From the NCBI GenBank assembly GCA_001689415.1, contig LUJM01000081.1, positions 1 through 35,155 of the forward strand: 35,155 nucleotides of DNA, given 5' to 3'. Under the pieces are notes generated by a model. It was not told the DNA's origin. It searched no databases and saw only the letters and a list, made by a program, of their open reading frames with translations. How positions within the stretch are numbered: position 1 is the stretch's first letter; every line of letters starts with the position of its first letter. The position numbers and the translations under genes were made by a program. This document shows, one piece after another, positions 16,914-23,886 of the stretch. This DNA is from Bacteroidales bacterium M2 (lineage in GTDB: Bacteria > Bacteroidota > Bacteroidia > Bacteroidales > Muribaculaceae).

Positions 16914-17385
16914 TAAATTTGACAAATTTTGGTATTCCTTGGCTTCAGAGTCACAAATAAATGATAATACACCAGCTATAGCCACATTTGGATTTCATGA
17001 TTTTTGTCCTGACGAGGTTGAAGATATATTCTCTTTACAAATAAATACTATTATTTCTTCGTGGATAAATAAAAAAGGACGATATATTAATGCGTCACTA
17101 ATTAATGCGGCCACGCATAAGCTATCACTTTTCCTCAGCGAATTAGGAGCACAATATTATAATAATAGAGATCTGATTGAAATAGATGATTTTATAGACA
17201 ATAGTATTGTTATTAGATTCCAGCATCATAAAGACATTAAATTAAATCTTTACTATGGCGAAGATATAATGTTAGACGACGATTGCGAAGAGTGTTATCT
17301 TTCGTATAAATATCAGGGTGTTAGGACTGTTGAGTCAAATAATATTAGCACAATTGTTCCAATCTTGAAAAATTTGTTGTCATGA
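16906..17385 (+). CDS. Unrecognised protein, second gene of AT-rich cassette
   Basis: A 159-residue acidic soluble protein with no membrane segment, signal peptide or motif I recognise. The C-terminal part, YGEDIMLDDDCEECYLSYK (about 117-135), is strongly acidic and strand-like; the middle is helical (ASLINAATHKLSLFLSELG). Its start overlaps the TIGR04255-like gene by 8 bp and its stop overlaps the third gene (ATGA), so the three are translationally coupled and probably work together. A small partner beside a TIGR04255 protein is plausible, but no function can be assigned. Confidence 0.6.
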   Translation: MNDKFDKFWYSLASESQINDNTPAIATFGFHDFCPDEVEDIFSLQINTIISSWINKKGRYINASLINAATHKLSLFLSELGAQYYNNRDLIEIDDFIDNSIVIRFQHHKDIKLNLYYGEDIMLDDDCEECYLSYKYQGVRTVESNNISTIVPILKNLLS

Positions 17386-18041
17386 CAAAGAAATATCCAA
17401 AATTGATAATACCCAAATTAAATTATCATTTTATTGATACAGATACTTTGCCTCAAAACATATTTTTTATTCGCACTATACGTAAAAAAAGACAGATAAA
17501 AACACTTTCAAAATTAAAGGAATTAAGTGCAAAGATTTTATCCGCGAGCGAATTTCCCAATGGTATATCATGTAACCTATATTCAGTTTTTGACGAAAAA
17601 CATTCATGTTTTAATGTAAAAGACCCCCATAATAGAAAAGTTATTTCAGATTGGTTGCCAGATAAAATTTCAATAATACCAGAAATAGATGAATATGAAT
17701 ATTTGCCTTGGCAAGGTTATTTTGGGTTTCAATTAAAAAAAATAAAAGAATTTGAATCAAATATTCCTATAAAAAAAGATGGTAGAATCATTCGAAGAGA
17801 TACATGTGTTCTACGTGTAGTTCATTCGCCAACTAATTGTAATTTTTGGCATTTCAATCTTTTTTTATTCGCAATAAATTCCGTAACTCATAAAGAATAT
17901 AATCTGAATGATCAAGTAGAAGGGATTTCGAAATCTCAAATTCAAAAAATTGCAACTTCTTTAATAGAAGAAATCTTACCATATTTAACTTTAGGGAGAA
18001 AACTAAAGAAGAAGTATATTGCTAAGAATATTTATACGTAA
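17382..18041 (+). CDS. Unrecognised protein, third gene of AT-rich cassette
   Basis: A 219-residue basic soluble protein. No family is recognised. Most distinctive is RVVHSPTNCNFWHFNLFLF (about 146-164), with Cys and two His that could form a metal or catalytic site, after a lysine-rich N-terminus and an aromatic YEYLPWQGYFGFQ block (about 105-117). This is the most AT-rich gene in the window, with long A and T runs and frequent AAA and ATA codons, unlike pglC immediately after it. It is coupled to the second gene through ATGA overlap. It ends 14 bp before pglC. Confidence 0.6.
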   Translation: MTKKYPKLIIPKLNYHFIDTDTLPQNIFFIRTIRKKRQIKTLSKLKELSAKILSASEFPNGISCNLYSVFDEKHSCFNVKDPHNRKVISDWLPDKISIIPEIDEYEYLPWQGYFGFQLKKIKEFESNIPIKKDGRIIRRDTCVLRVVHSPTNCNFWHFNLFLFAINSVTHKEYNLNDQVEGISKSQIQKIATSLIEEILPYLTLGRKLKKKYIAKNIYT

Positions 18042-18055
18042 GAAATGCTATCCTG

Positions 18056-18670
18056 ATGAAACTATATCGTTATTTCTTTAAACGTGCAATAGATGTCGTC
18101 GCCTCGGGCGGAGCGTTGCTGGTGCTTGCAGCGCCATTGGTTGCCGTGACTGTCTGGCTACACTTCGCCAATAAGGGTGCCGGGGCTTTCTTTTTTCAGG
18201 AGCGGCCGGGCATGGGCGGCAAGATTTTCAAGGTCGTTAAGTTCAAGACGATGACAGACGAACGGGATGCTGATGGTAATTTGCTACCTGATGCTGATCG
18301 TTTGACAAAGGTCGGAAAATTTGTACGTTCCACATCAATAGATGAGCTGCCACAGCTTTGGAATGTCTTTAAAGGCGACATGTCGCTCATCGGACCGCGT
18401 CCTTTGCTTGTACAATATCTTCCGTTATATTCGCCGGAACAGGCTCGCCGACATGAAGTTAGGCCGGGTATAACCGGCTGGGCGCAGTGCCACGGTCGCA
18501 ATGCCATTTCGTGGAAGAAGAAATTTGAATTGGATGTGTGGTATGTCGACAATATATCATTCATAACTGATTGTAAAGTTATTTTGACCACCTTGAAAAA
18601 GGTTATTGGTCGAGAGGATATCAATTCGGCAACTTCAGCCACAATGGAACCGTTCAATGGCAACAATTAA
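18056..18670 (+). CDS. pglC: PglC-type initiating phosphoglycosyl transferase
   Basis: A 204-residue monotopic phosphoglycosyl transferase (PF02397) that transfers a sugar-1-phosphate from a UDP-sugar to undecaprenyl phosphate, starting repeat-unit assembly. A reentrant membrane helix occupies residues about 9-37. KIFKVVKFKTMTDERD (about 57-72) is the conserved phosphate-binding stretch. SIDELPQLWNVFKGDMSLIGPRP (begins about 98) contains the catalytic Asp-Glu dyad and the GPRP motif. The minimal length, without the N-terminal CoA-binding-like domain of WbaP/WcaJ, fits the PglC class acting on diacetylbacillosamine-like sugars. Confidence 0.9.
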   Translation: MKLYRYFFKRAIDVVASGGALLVLAAPLVAVTVWLHFANKGAGAFFFQERPGMGGKIFKVVKFKTMTDERDADGNLLPDADRLTKVGKFVRSTSIDELPQLWNVFKGDMSLIGPRPLLVQYLPLYSPEQARRHEVRPGITGWAQCHGRNAISWKKKFELDVWYVDNISFITDCKVILTTLKKVIGREDINSATSATMEPFNGNN

Positions 18671-19325
18671 TCTTTTCGGAGCGAGCGGTCACGCCAAGGT
18701 AATAAAGGATATCATCGACGCCCAAGGGGATGATGTCGGATGTCTTTACGATGATAATCCACACTGCTCTGATATTCACGGTAAGTCTGTATACAAGGCA
18801 TCTGATGTCAAAGTCTGCGGGCCGATGATAATATCTATCGGTTCAAATCACGTACGCAAGCTTATTTCAGAAAGATACAGACATGTATATGCAAGGGCTA
18901 TACACCCTAAAGCAATCGTTTCTTCATCTGCAAAAATCGGCGAAGGCTCGGTCGTAATGCACGGTGCCATTATTCAAGCAGATGCTGTAATAGGGAAACA
19001 CTGCATTGTAAACACTGGTGCGACAATCGACCATGAGTGCCAAATTGAAGACTATGTACATATCTCACCCCACGCAACTCTATGTGGCAATGTCCATGTA
19101 GGTGAGGGCTCGTGGATTGGAGCCGGGACGACAATAATACCAGGTATAAAAATAGGTAAATGGTGCACTGTTGGAGCTGGCTCTGTTGTGATACGAAATA
19201 TACCCGACAGTGCTATTGCTTTTGGTAATCCATGTAAAATTAATAATATAGACGTGAAAGTGATTGAAAATCAGCAGCTTGCGGGGGGGGGTGATTACCT
19301 GACTCCAGGATGTTTAGCTGCTTAA
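18657..19325 (+). CDS. pglD: PglD-type sugar N-acetyltransferase with G9-containing tail
   Basis: A 222-residue protein. The N-terminal Rossmann-like UDP-sugar domain opens with LFGASGHAKVI (about 5-15); the C-terminal left-handed beta-helix runs from about 80 to 205. The catalytic His lies in NTGATIDHEC (about 119-128). It acetylates the 4-amino group of a UDP-4-amino sugar. ATG at 18657 overlaps pglC by 14 bp. The last residues (LAGGGDYLTPGCLAA) follow a nine-G run at 19283-19291 and are atypical; a one-base slip would end the protein earlier. The tail is probably dispensable. Confidence 0.85.
   Translation: MATINLFGASGHAKVIKDIIDAQGDDVGCLYDDNPHCSDIHGKSVYKASDVKVCGPMIISIGSNHVRKLISERYRHVYARAIHPKAIVSSSAKIGEGSVVMHGAIIQADAVIGKHCIVNTGATIDHECQIEDYVHISPHATLCGNVHVGEGSWIGAGTTIIPGIKIGKWCTVGAGSVVIRNIPDSAIAFGNPCKINNIDVKVIENQQLAGGGDYLTPGCLAA
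19283..19291 (+). repeat. G9 homopolymer near the 3' end of pglD
   Basis: Nine consecutive G in the C-terminal tail codons. With eight G the frame stops shortly after at TGA, and with ten G the tail ends at an immediate TGA. It may be a slippage-prone site or a sequencing-length ambiguity. Confidence 0.6.
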
Positions 19326-19336
19326 AATGTTTAATT

Positions 19337-20293
19337 ATGCAGCAAAATATTCTTATATCGTCAGCTGGAAAGAGAGTGGAGTTACTACTTGAATTCCAAC
19401 GGGAGCTTAAGCAGATTCATGGGGCAGTATTTGCCGTAGACTCTAATCCGGAAATGTCTCCTGCATGCAGAGTAGCAGATAAGTCTTACTCGGTAGCTAA
19501 AGTAAATTTTCCTGAATATATTGAGCAGTTGCTTGAGATATGTAAAGCAAATGACGTTCGGCTTGTCATTCCAACAATCGATACGGAATTGTTGATTCTT
19601 GCACAGAATAGGTCACTTTTTTCTGATTGTGGTATCGAAATAATGGTATCAGAAGCTGATTTCATAGCTACTTGCAGAGACAAGCGTAAAACGATGTCGT
19701 TGTTTGATAAACTTGGCATACGCAATCCTAATCCTCGTGATAAGTACAATCCTCAGTTCCCTTTGTTTGCAAAACCTTATGACGGTTCATTGAGCAAAAA
19801 TATACATATTCTACGCAGTCAGGAGGAATTGACTGAAGAAATCCTAAATGATCCCAAACTTATGTTCATGGAGTATATTGATAAAAATGAATATAAGGAA
19901 TTTACCGTGGATATGTACTATGGCTCCGATCACTATGTAAAGGCAATCGTTCCACGTGAGCGACTAGAAATAAGAAGTGGAGAAGTGAATAAAGGTATAG
20001 CTCGTAAGAATTACCTGGTTCAGTATTTGAAGAGTTGTATGGATTATATGCCAGGCGTTCGTGGATGTATATGTATACAGCTCTTCTATCGTGAGTCTGA
20101 TAACGATGTAGTAGGCATTGAAATAAATCCACGTTTCGGGGGGGGCTATCCATTGTCTTATTATGCAGGTGCCAATTTTCCTATTTGGATGATTGATGAG
20201 TATATCAGAGGGAAATCATTGAATTATACGGACGAATGGCAGGATAATACAATAATGCTCCGTTACGATTCTCAAGTGGTTGTTCATGGCTGA
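19337..20293 (+). CDS. ATP-grasp ligase, short CPSase-large-chain-like
   Basis: A 318-residue ATP-grasp enzyme. ILISSAGKRVELL (5-17) is the characteristic N-terminal nucleotide-binding start; PLFAKPYDGSLSKN (about 143-156) provides the ATP-site Lys, LMFMEYIDKNEY the hinge, and GIEINPRFGGGYPL (about 263-276) the metal-binding Glu/Asn and a typical Gly run. The last is encoded by an eight-G tract at 20138-20145. Genes of this form typically sit between PglD- and PglE-like genes in Bacteroidales capsule loci, with a HAD phosphatase next. It probably couples an amino acid or carboxylate to the amino sugar. Start ATG 19337, 11 bp after pglD. Confidence 0.8.
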   Translation: MQQNILISSAGKRVELLLEFQRELKQIHGAVFAVDSNPEMSPACRVADKSYSVAKVNFPEYIEQLLEICKANDVRLVIPTIDTELLILAQNRSLFSDCGIEIMVSEADFIATCRDKRKTMSLFDKLGIRNPNPRDKYNPQFPLFAKPYDGSLSKNIHILRSQEELTEEILNDPKLMFMEYIDKNEYKEFTVDMYYGSDHYVKAIVPRERLEIRSGEVNKGIARKNYLVQYLKSCMDYMPGVRGCICIQLFYRESDNDVVGIEINPRFGGGYPLSYYAGANFPIWMIDEYIRGKSLNYTDEWQDNTIMLRYDSQVVVHG

Positions 20294-20933
20294 TATTGGT
20301 GTAATATTCGATCTTGATGATACGTTATATAAGGAAATAGAATTTCTTAAAAGTGGTTTTAAATCTATTGTAGAACAACTTCCATTCGATAATAAGGATG
20401 AAGTTTACAATAGAATGCTGCAAAAGTATCAAGCAGGCGAAAATGCATTTGATTATATAAATCAGTTGTACCCCCGATTGACAATTAGTTCAATGCTTCA
20501 ATTATATCGAGGCCATACACCAGATATACAATTGAATGAATCAACAATTGATTGTCTTGAATTTCTTAAAGGCAAAGGCATTTTTCTTGGTCTGATAACA
20601 GACGGACGTAGTGAGACGCAGCGAAATAAAATAGGAGCTCTTGGATTGGATAAGTTTTTACCTGAATGTGGTATTGTAATTTCTGAGGAAATTGGTTCAG
20701 AAAAACCTTCAGAGAAAAACTATAACTGCATAGCAAATATTCATCCCGGTTGCAGATTATTTTATGTGGGAGATAATCCAATGAAAGATTTTGTAACTCC
20801 AAATAAACTTGGTTGGACTACGATTGGACTACGCGACAATGGTGATAATATTCATTCTCAAATATGTGAATTTGAAGAATTTGAGCCACAGATTTGGATA
20901 AATGATATATCAGAGATAAAATTTATGATATGA
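20286..20933 (+). CDS. HAD-superfamily hydrolase, sugar-phosphatase-like
   Basis: A 215-residue HAD phosphatase. The four motifs are present: FDLDDTLYKE (I, the nucleophile and acid Asp at about 8 and 10), LITDGRSETQ (II, replacing the usual Ser/Thr position), GSEKPSEKNY (III, Lys) and FYVGDNPMKDF (IV, Asp). The cap region, helical, lies between motifs I and II (about 15-90). It overlaps the ATP-grasp gene by 8 bp and pglE by ATGA. It likely dephosphorylates a product of the neighbouring ATP-grasp step or a sugar phosphate. Specificity is not visible. Confidence 0.85.
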   Translation: MADIGVIFDLDDTLYKEIEFLKSGFKSIVEQLPFDNKDEVYNRMLQKYQAGENAFDYINQLYPRLTISSMLQLYRGHTPDIQLNESTIDCLEFLKGKGIFLGLITDGRSETQRNKIGALGLDKFLPECGIVISEEIGSEKPSEKNYNCIANIHPGCRLFYVGDNPMKDFVTPNKLGWTTIGLRDNGDNIHSQICEFEEFEPQIWINDISEIKFMI

Positions 20934-22195
20934 AAAATGAACGAATATTGCTCTGTCTGGCTCATATGAGCGGCAGGGAAATGGAATTTATAAAGGAGGC
21001 CTTCGATACCAACTGGGTGGTGCCTATGGGGCCGAATGTTACCGGTTTCGAGCACGACCTTGAGGCGTTTGTCAATCGTCGTGAGGGCAAGAAGCCTCTT
21101 GATAAGAAGGTTGTGTGCCTTTCGGCAGGTACAGCTGCGGTACATCTCGCGCTGATTGCTTGTGGCGTAGGGCAGGGCGACGAGGTGCTTGTTCAGTCGT
21201 TTACCTTCTGCGCATCGAGCCACCCTATCACCTATCTCGGCGCGACACCGGTGTTCGTTGACTCGGAAAAGGAGTCGTGGAACATGGACCCCGAGCTGCT
21301 CGAGGAGGCTATCAAAGACCGCATCGCCAAGACCGGCAAGAAACCCAAGGCAATCATCCCGGTTGCACTCTACGGTATGCCGTATCAGATTGACAAAATC
21401 ATGGAGATTGCCAACCGTTATGAAATCCCTGTGATTGAGGACGGCGCAGAGGGCTTCGGTTCGAACTTCAACGGTCAGGCATTAGGCACTTTCGGCGAGT
21501 ACGGTGTGCTGTCGTTCAACGGCAACAAGATGATAACCACCTCGGGTGGCGGCGCACTCATCTGCCCCGATGCCGACAAGGCCCGCGAAATCCTCTGGTA
21601 CGCCACTCAGGCCCGCGAGAGCTATCCATATTATCAGCACGAGGCAATCGGCTACAACTACCGCATGAGCAATATCTGCGCAGGCATAGGCCGTGGTCAG
21701 ATGACGATTGTCGACGAGCATGTGGCCCACCACAGGCACGTGCAGGCTCTGTACGAGGAACTTCTCAAGGATGTAGAGGGCATTACGATGCACTGCAATC
21801 CCGGACCGGAGTACGACTCTAATTTCTGGCTCTGCACTGCCACTCTCGAGCCAAATCTTAGAATCAAAGGACAGGAGAATGCCTACAAGCAGGTGATAGC
21901 CGGCGCGGTTGGTGGCGCAGCCGGTGTTACCCACGCAGCCTCGGTGGCTGTTACCGACTGCCAGCCCAACGACAATGTTGAGGCTCTGCGCATGGCTCTC
22001 GACGCAGCCGGTATCGAATCGCGCCCCTTGTGGAAACCGATGCACAAGCAGCCGGTCTATAAAAACGCTCCCGCCTACACCAACGGCGTAAGCGAAGCCC
22101 TCTTTGCCACCGGCATCTGCCTCCCGGCAGGCCCCTGGGTGACCGAAGACCAAGTCCGCTACATCGTAGACCAAATCAAAGCAAGCATAATGTAA
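20930..22195 (+). CDS. pglE: PglE-type UDP-sugar aminotransferase (DegT/DnrJ/EryC1/StrS)
   Basis: A 421-residue PLP-dependent aminotransferase that converts a 4-keto sugar nucleotide to its 4-amino form, the substrate of PglD. SAGTAAVHLAL (about 65-75) binds the cofactor phosphate; VIEDGAEGFGS (about 166-176) holds the Asp that contacts the PLP ring; LSFNGNKMITTSGGG (about 192-206) carries the Schiff-base Lys. The C-terminus (RPLWKPMHKQPVYKN) is typical. It is visibly more GC-rich than the preceding cassette and is the last biosynthetic gene of the operon. No partner 4,6-dehydratase gene lies in this window, so it must be supplied elsewhere. Confidence 0.9.
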   Translation: MKNERILLCLAHMSGREMEFIKEAFDTNWVVPMGPNVTGFEHDLEAFVNRREGKKPLDKKVVCLSAGTAAVHLALIACGVGQGDEVLVQSFTFCASSHPITYLGATPVFVDSEKESWNMDPELLEEAIKDRIAKTGKKPKAIIPVALYGMPYQIDKIMEIANRYEIPVIEDGAEGFGSNFNGQALGTFGEYGVLSFNGNKMITTSGGGALICPDADKAREILWYATQARESYPYYQHEAIGYNYRMSNICAGIGRGQMTIVDEHVAHHRHVQALYEELLKDVEGITMHCNPGPEYDSNFWLCTATLEPNLRIKGQENAYKQVIAGAVGGAAGVTHAASVAVTDCQPNDNVEALRMALDAAGIESRPLWKPMHKQPVYKNAPAYTNGVSEALFATGICLPAGPWVTEDQVRYIVDQIKASIM

Positions 22196-22290
22196 TTTTT
22201 CACAGCTTCCGACAAACCATTATTTCATTAAATATGTGGGGGTAATCGTTGGCAGGCGTTTTCTTCCACATTTTTTGACTGAATACTCCC

Positions 22291-23511
22291 GTGTTTCTTA
22301 TAACCGCGCAGTACCAAGAGTCGCGTAGCAAGATGCAGCCGGCTAAGCCCGGCACAATATTTTTGCATGTAAAAGAAACCATGCAGGATAGCAGCGGCTG
22401 CAATCATGTCATAGACCGAAAGGTTAGCACAGGTATCAGCATCACCGGAAAAAACGAGATGGTGGAGATGCGCGATGAACTCGTACCAAAGATTCGTCTG
22501 ATATATTTGATTATTGAGCGCCTGCATGATTCCGGGGGCAAATATTCAATCGATGATATAATGGCGGACTATCGTCGAGCCGTTTCCGGTGATGAAAATA
22601 TGTCGGCTCTTGTCAGTCAGTCGTATGCAGTTTTTCCTTTGCGAGCCGAACTTGTGAGCGTTGGAAATAGTTTTAAGAGTGCTTTTTCATTCGTGTATGC
22701 CACACAATCTGAATCCGGCGATTTGCTCGACTTCATCTATAATGAGTCTCAGGAACTGAAAAACCAGAGTCGGCCGAGTTTGTCGCGGTCTTATGTTAGC
22801 CTGCGAAATAGTCTTGCTGAATTCCTTGGTGGCGAGATTCTCTCATTCGGCAATGTCGACAAAGGTCTCGTCGACAAATATTCTGATTGGCTATCCGGAA
22901 ATGGTGTAAGCCCAAGTACCCAGTCGTTTTATCTCAGGACATTGCGTTCGGTGATAAACCATGCGCGAAAGCGAGGATATATCCATGCTGATAATGATAT
23001 GTTCAAAGGGCTAAACACTAAGATAAAATTCGACGTCCCAAATGATGCGCAATCAGTGCTCCCAGCTGAAGTTTTGAGAAAAATTGCAGATTGCGATTAT
23101 ACTGATGAAAAGAATCTCGAATTGGTCAGAGACATGTTTTTATTCGGATTCTATAGCCGAGGCATGGAGTTCGTCGATATTTTCAATCTTTCAAAGTGCT
23201 GCGTAAAAGGGAATGTGCTTGAATACCGCCGACGCTCTAAAGGCTTGCTAAAACGGATACCTCTTGATAAACCGGCTCTGCGCATTATACGTAAGTATAA
23301 AGATTCGAGTGCCACGTATGTATTTCCATTAAAGGAAATGTACCCGGGCTTGCAATTTCATACTGTCAGAGACAAGGTATACAGCTGTATGAAAACGATA
23401 GGCAAGGATGTCGGCTTCCCAAAGCTGGCCTTTGGCATGAATATAAGTTCTTGGCAGCATCTCGCAAATCAGGTTGATATGTCCGAACTTATAATGCGCG
23501 GTCACGGCTAA
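22291..23511 (+). CDS. Degenerate tyrosine recombinase (phage integrase family), C-terminus lost
   Basis: A 406-residue protein (GTG start; an internal ATG at 22333 is an alternative) of the Bacteroidales integrase family. The SAM-like core-binding domain (about 165-235, with SPSTQSFYLRTLRSVIN) and first catalytic box (FLFGFYSRGMEFVDI, about 288-302, with Arg) are well kept, as is the RRSKG beta-hairpin Lys region. The second box, normally ARHSW, reads NISSW, so the Arg and His are replaced. The protein ends at MRGHG, where relatives continue for about 25 residues to the nucleophilic Tyr. It is therefore probably catalytically dead, or a pseudogene. It follows pglE and is closed by a terminator. 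Confidence 0.75.
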   Translation: MFLITAQYQESRSKMQPAKPGTIFLHVKETMQDSSGCNHVIDRKVSTGISITGKNEMVEMRDELVPKIRLIYLIIERLHDSGGKYSIDDIMADYRRAVSGDENMSALVSQSYAVFPLRAELVSVGNSFKSAFSFVYATQSESGDLLDFIYNESQELKNQSRPSLSRSYVSLRNSLAEFLGGEILSFGNVDKGLVDKYSDWLSGNGVSPSTQSFYLRTLRSVINHARKRGYIHADNDMFKGLNTKIKFDVPNDAQSVLPAEVLRKIADCDYTDEKNLELVRDMFLFGFYSRGMEFVDIFNLSKCCVKGNVLEYRRRSKGLLKRIPLDKPALRIIRKYKDSSATYVFPLKEMYPGLQFHTVRDKVYSCMKTIGKDVGFPKLAFGMNISSWQHLANQVDMSELIMRGHG

Positions 23512-23542
23512 AACAGCCACATAACATAACTATGAAATTCTG

Positions 23543-23572
23543 AGTGAGCGATTTTCAGATCGCTCACTTTTT
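23543..23572 (+). terminator. Rho-independent terminator of recombinase-like gene and capsule operon
   Basis: Ten-bp perfect arms AGTGAGCGAT and ATCGCTCACT around a six-base loop, followed by a T5 tract. It lies 31 bp after the recombinase stop codon and is the first strong terminator seen after the switch region. Confidence 0.85.
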
Positions 23573-23623
23573 ATAATATGTCTGCTAAACTCTGATATTC
23601 GGCAAGGTCTAAAAAAGTTGGCA

Positions 23624-23654
23624 CAAAAAAATTGATTGTCTCTCGACAACCAAT
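23624..23654 (-). terminator. Intrinsic terminator with GNRA tetraloop
   Basis: Minus-strand stem ATTGGTTGTC/GACAATCAAT with GAGA loop and one G-T wobble, followed by seven T. On the plus strand no T tract follows the stem, so it works on the minus strand. Confidence 0.75.
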
Positions 23655-23688
23655 CTAATTAACCTTAAATCTATACCATGAAAAACAC
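23624..23688 (-). ncRNA. Candidate free-standing small RNA (about 65 nt)
   Basis: On the minus strand a good Bacteroidales promoter starts a short transcript that ends at an intrinsic terminator with a ten-bp stem, GAGA (GNRA) loop and T7 tail (plus 23624-23654). The upstream part of the RNA, rich in A/U, contains a TTTAAGGTTAATTAG block. No gene follows on this strand before the terminator: the next gene is the convergent recombinase. A protein of 11 residues could be read on the opposite strand, but it has no support. I have an unverified impression that similar blocks recur in Bacteroidales. Confidence 0.5.
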
Positions 23689-23692
23689 GTTG

Positions 23693-23723
23693 CAAAGGTA
23701 TAGCATATTGTGATTGTATGCAA
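23693..23723 (-). promoter_or_regulatory. Minus-strand promoter driving the small RNA candidate
   Basis: The -7 box TACCTTTG (complement of 23693-23700) matches TAnnTTTG. A -33 TTG (complement of 23721-23723) lies 20 bp upstream, within the 19-21 bp preferred spacing. Transcription would proceed toward lower coordinates. Confidence 0.55.
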
Positions 23724-23886
23724 GTGTTTTGCTTGCAAAATGATGACTCTTTAACATATTTTATACGCGCTGGTTGTGCGTCAGCCTTTGTTGATGGAAT
23801 ATTAACTGTGTTTGTATGTCAAGGCTTTCATTTTGCTAATGTATTACCTGCTGTTTCGAATTTATATCACTTTGCTGTATTAACAA
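23701..23886. other. Intergenic stretch upstream of the small RNA and after the MATE gene
   Basis: About 186 bp between the small RNA promoter and the 3' end of the minus-strand MATE gene. Apart from the -33 region at its left edge I see no gene, strong hairpin or terminator; the plus-strand frame at 23718-23954 runs into the MATE gene in antisense and is not credible. Confidence 0.4.

Noticed and set aside
19949..19962. GTTCCACGTGAG-like sequence resembling a parS site
   Set aside because: It matches only the left half and centre, and it lies inside the conserved IVPRE codons of the ATP-grasp gene far from parAB.
21482..22174. Open frame antisense to pglE
   Set aside because: Arises from the GC-richer codons of pglE; no motif and no start context.
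22196..22290. Search for a terminator or promoter between pglE and the recombinase
   Set aside because: No convincing hairpin or TAnnTTTG box found, so operon read-through into the recombinase stays possible but unproven.
23679..23714. Tiny plus-strand frame of 11 codons starting ATGAAAAACACG
   Set aside because: It coincides with the minus-strand promoter and RNA start; no gene follows that it could lead, so the RNA explanation is simpler.
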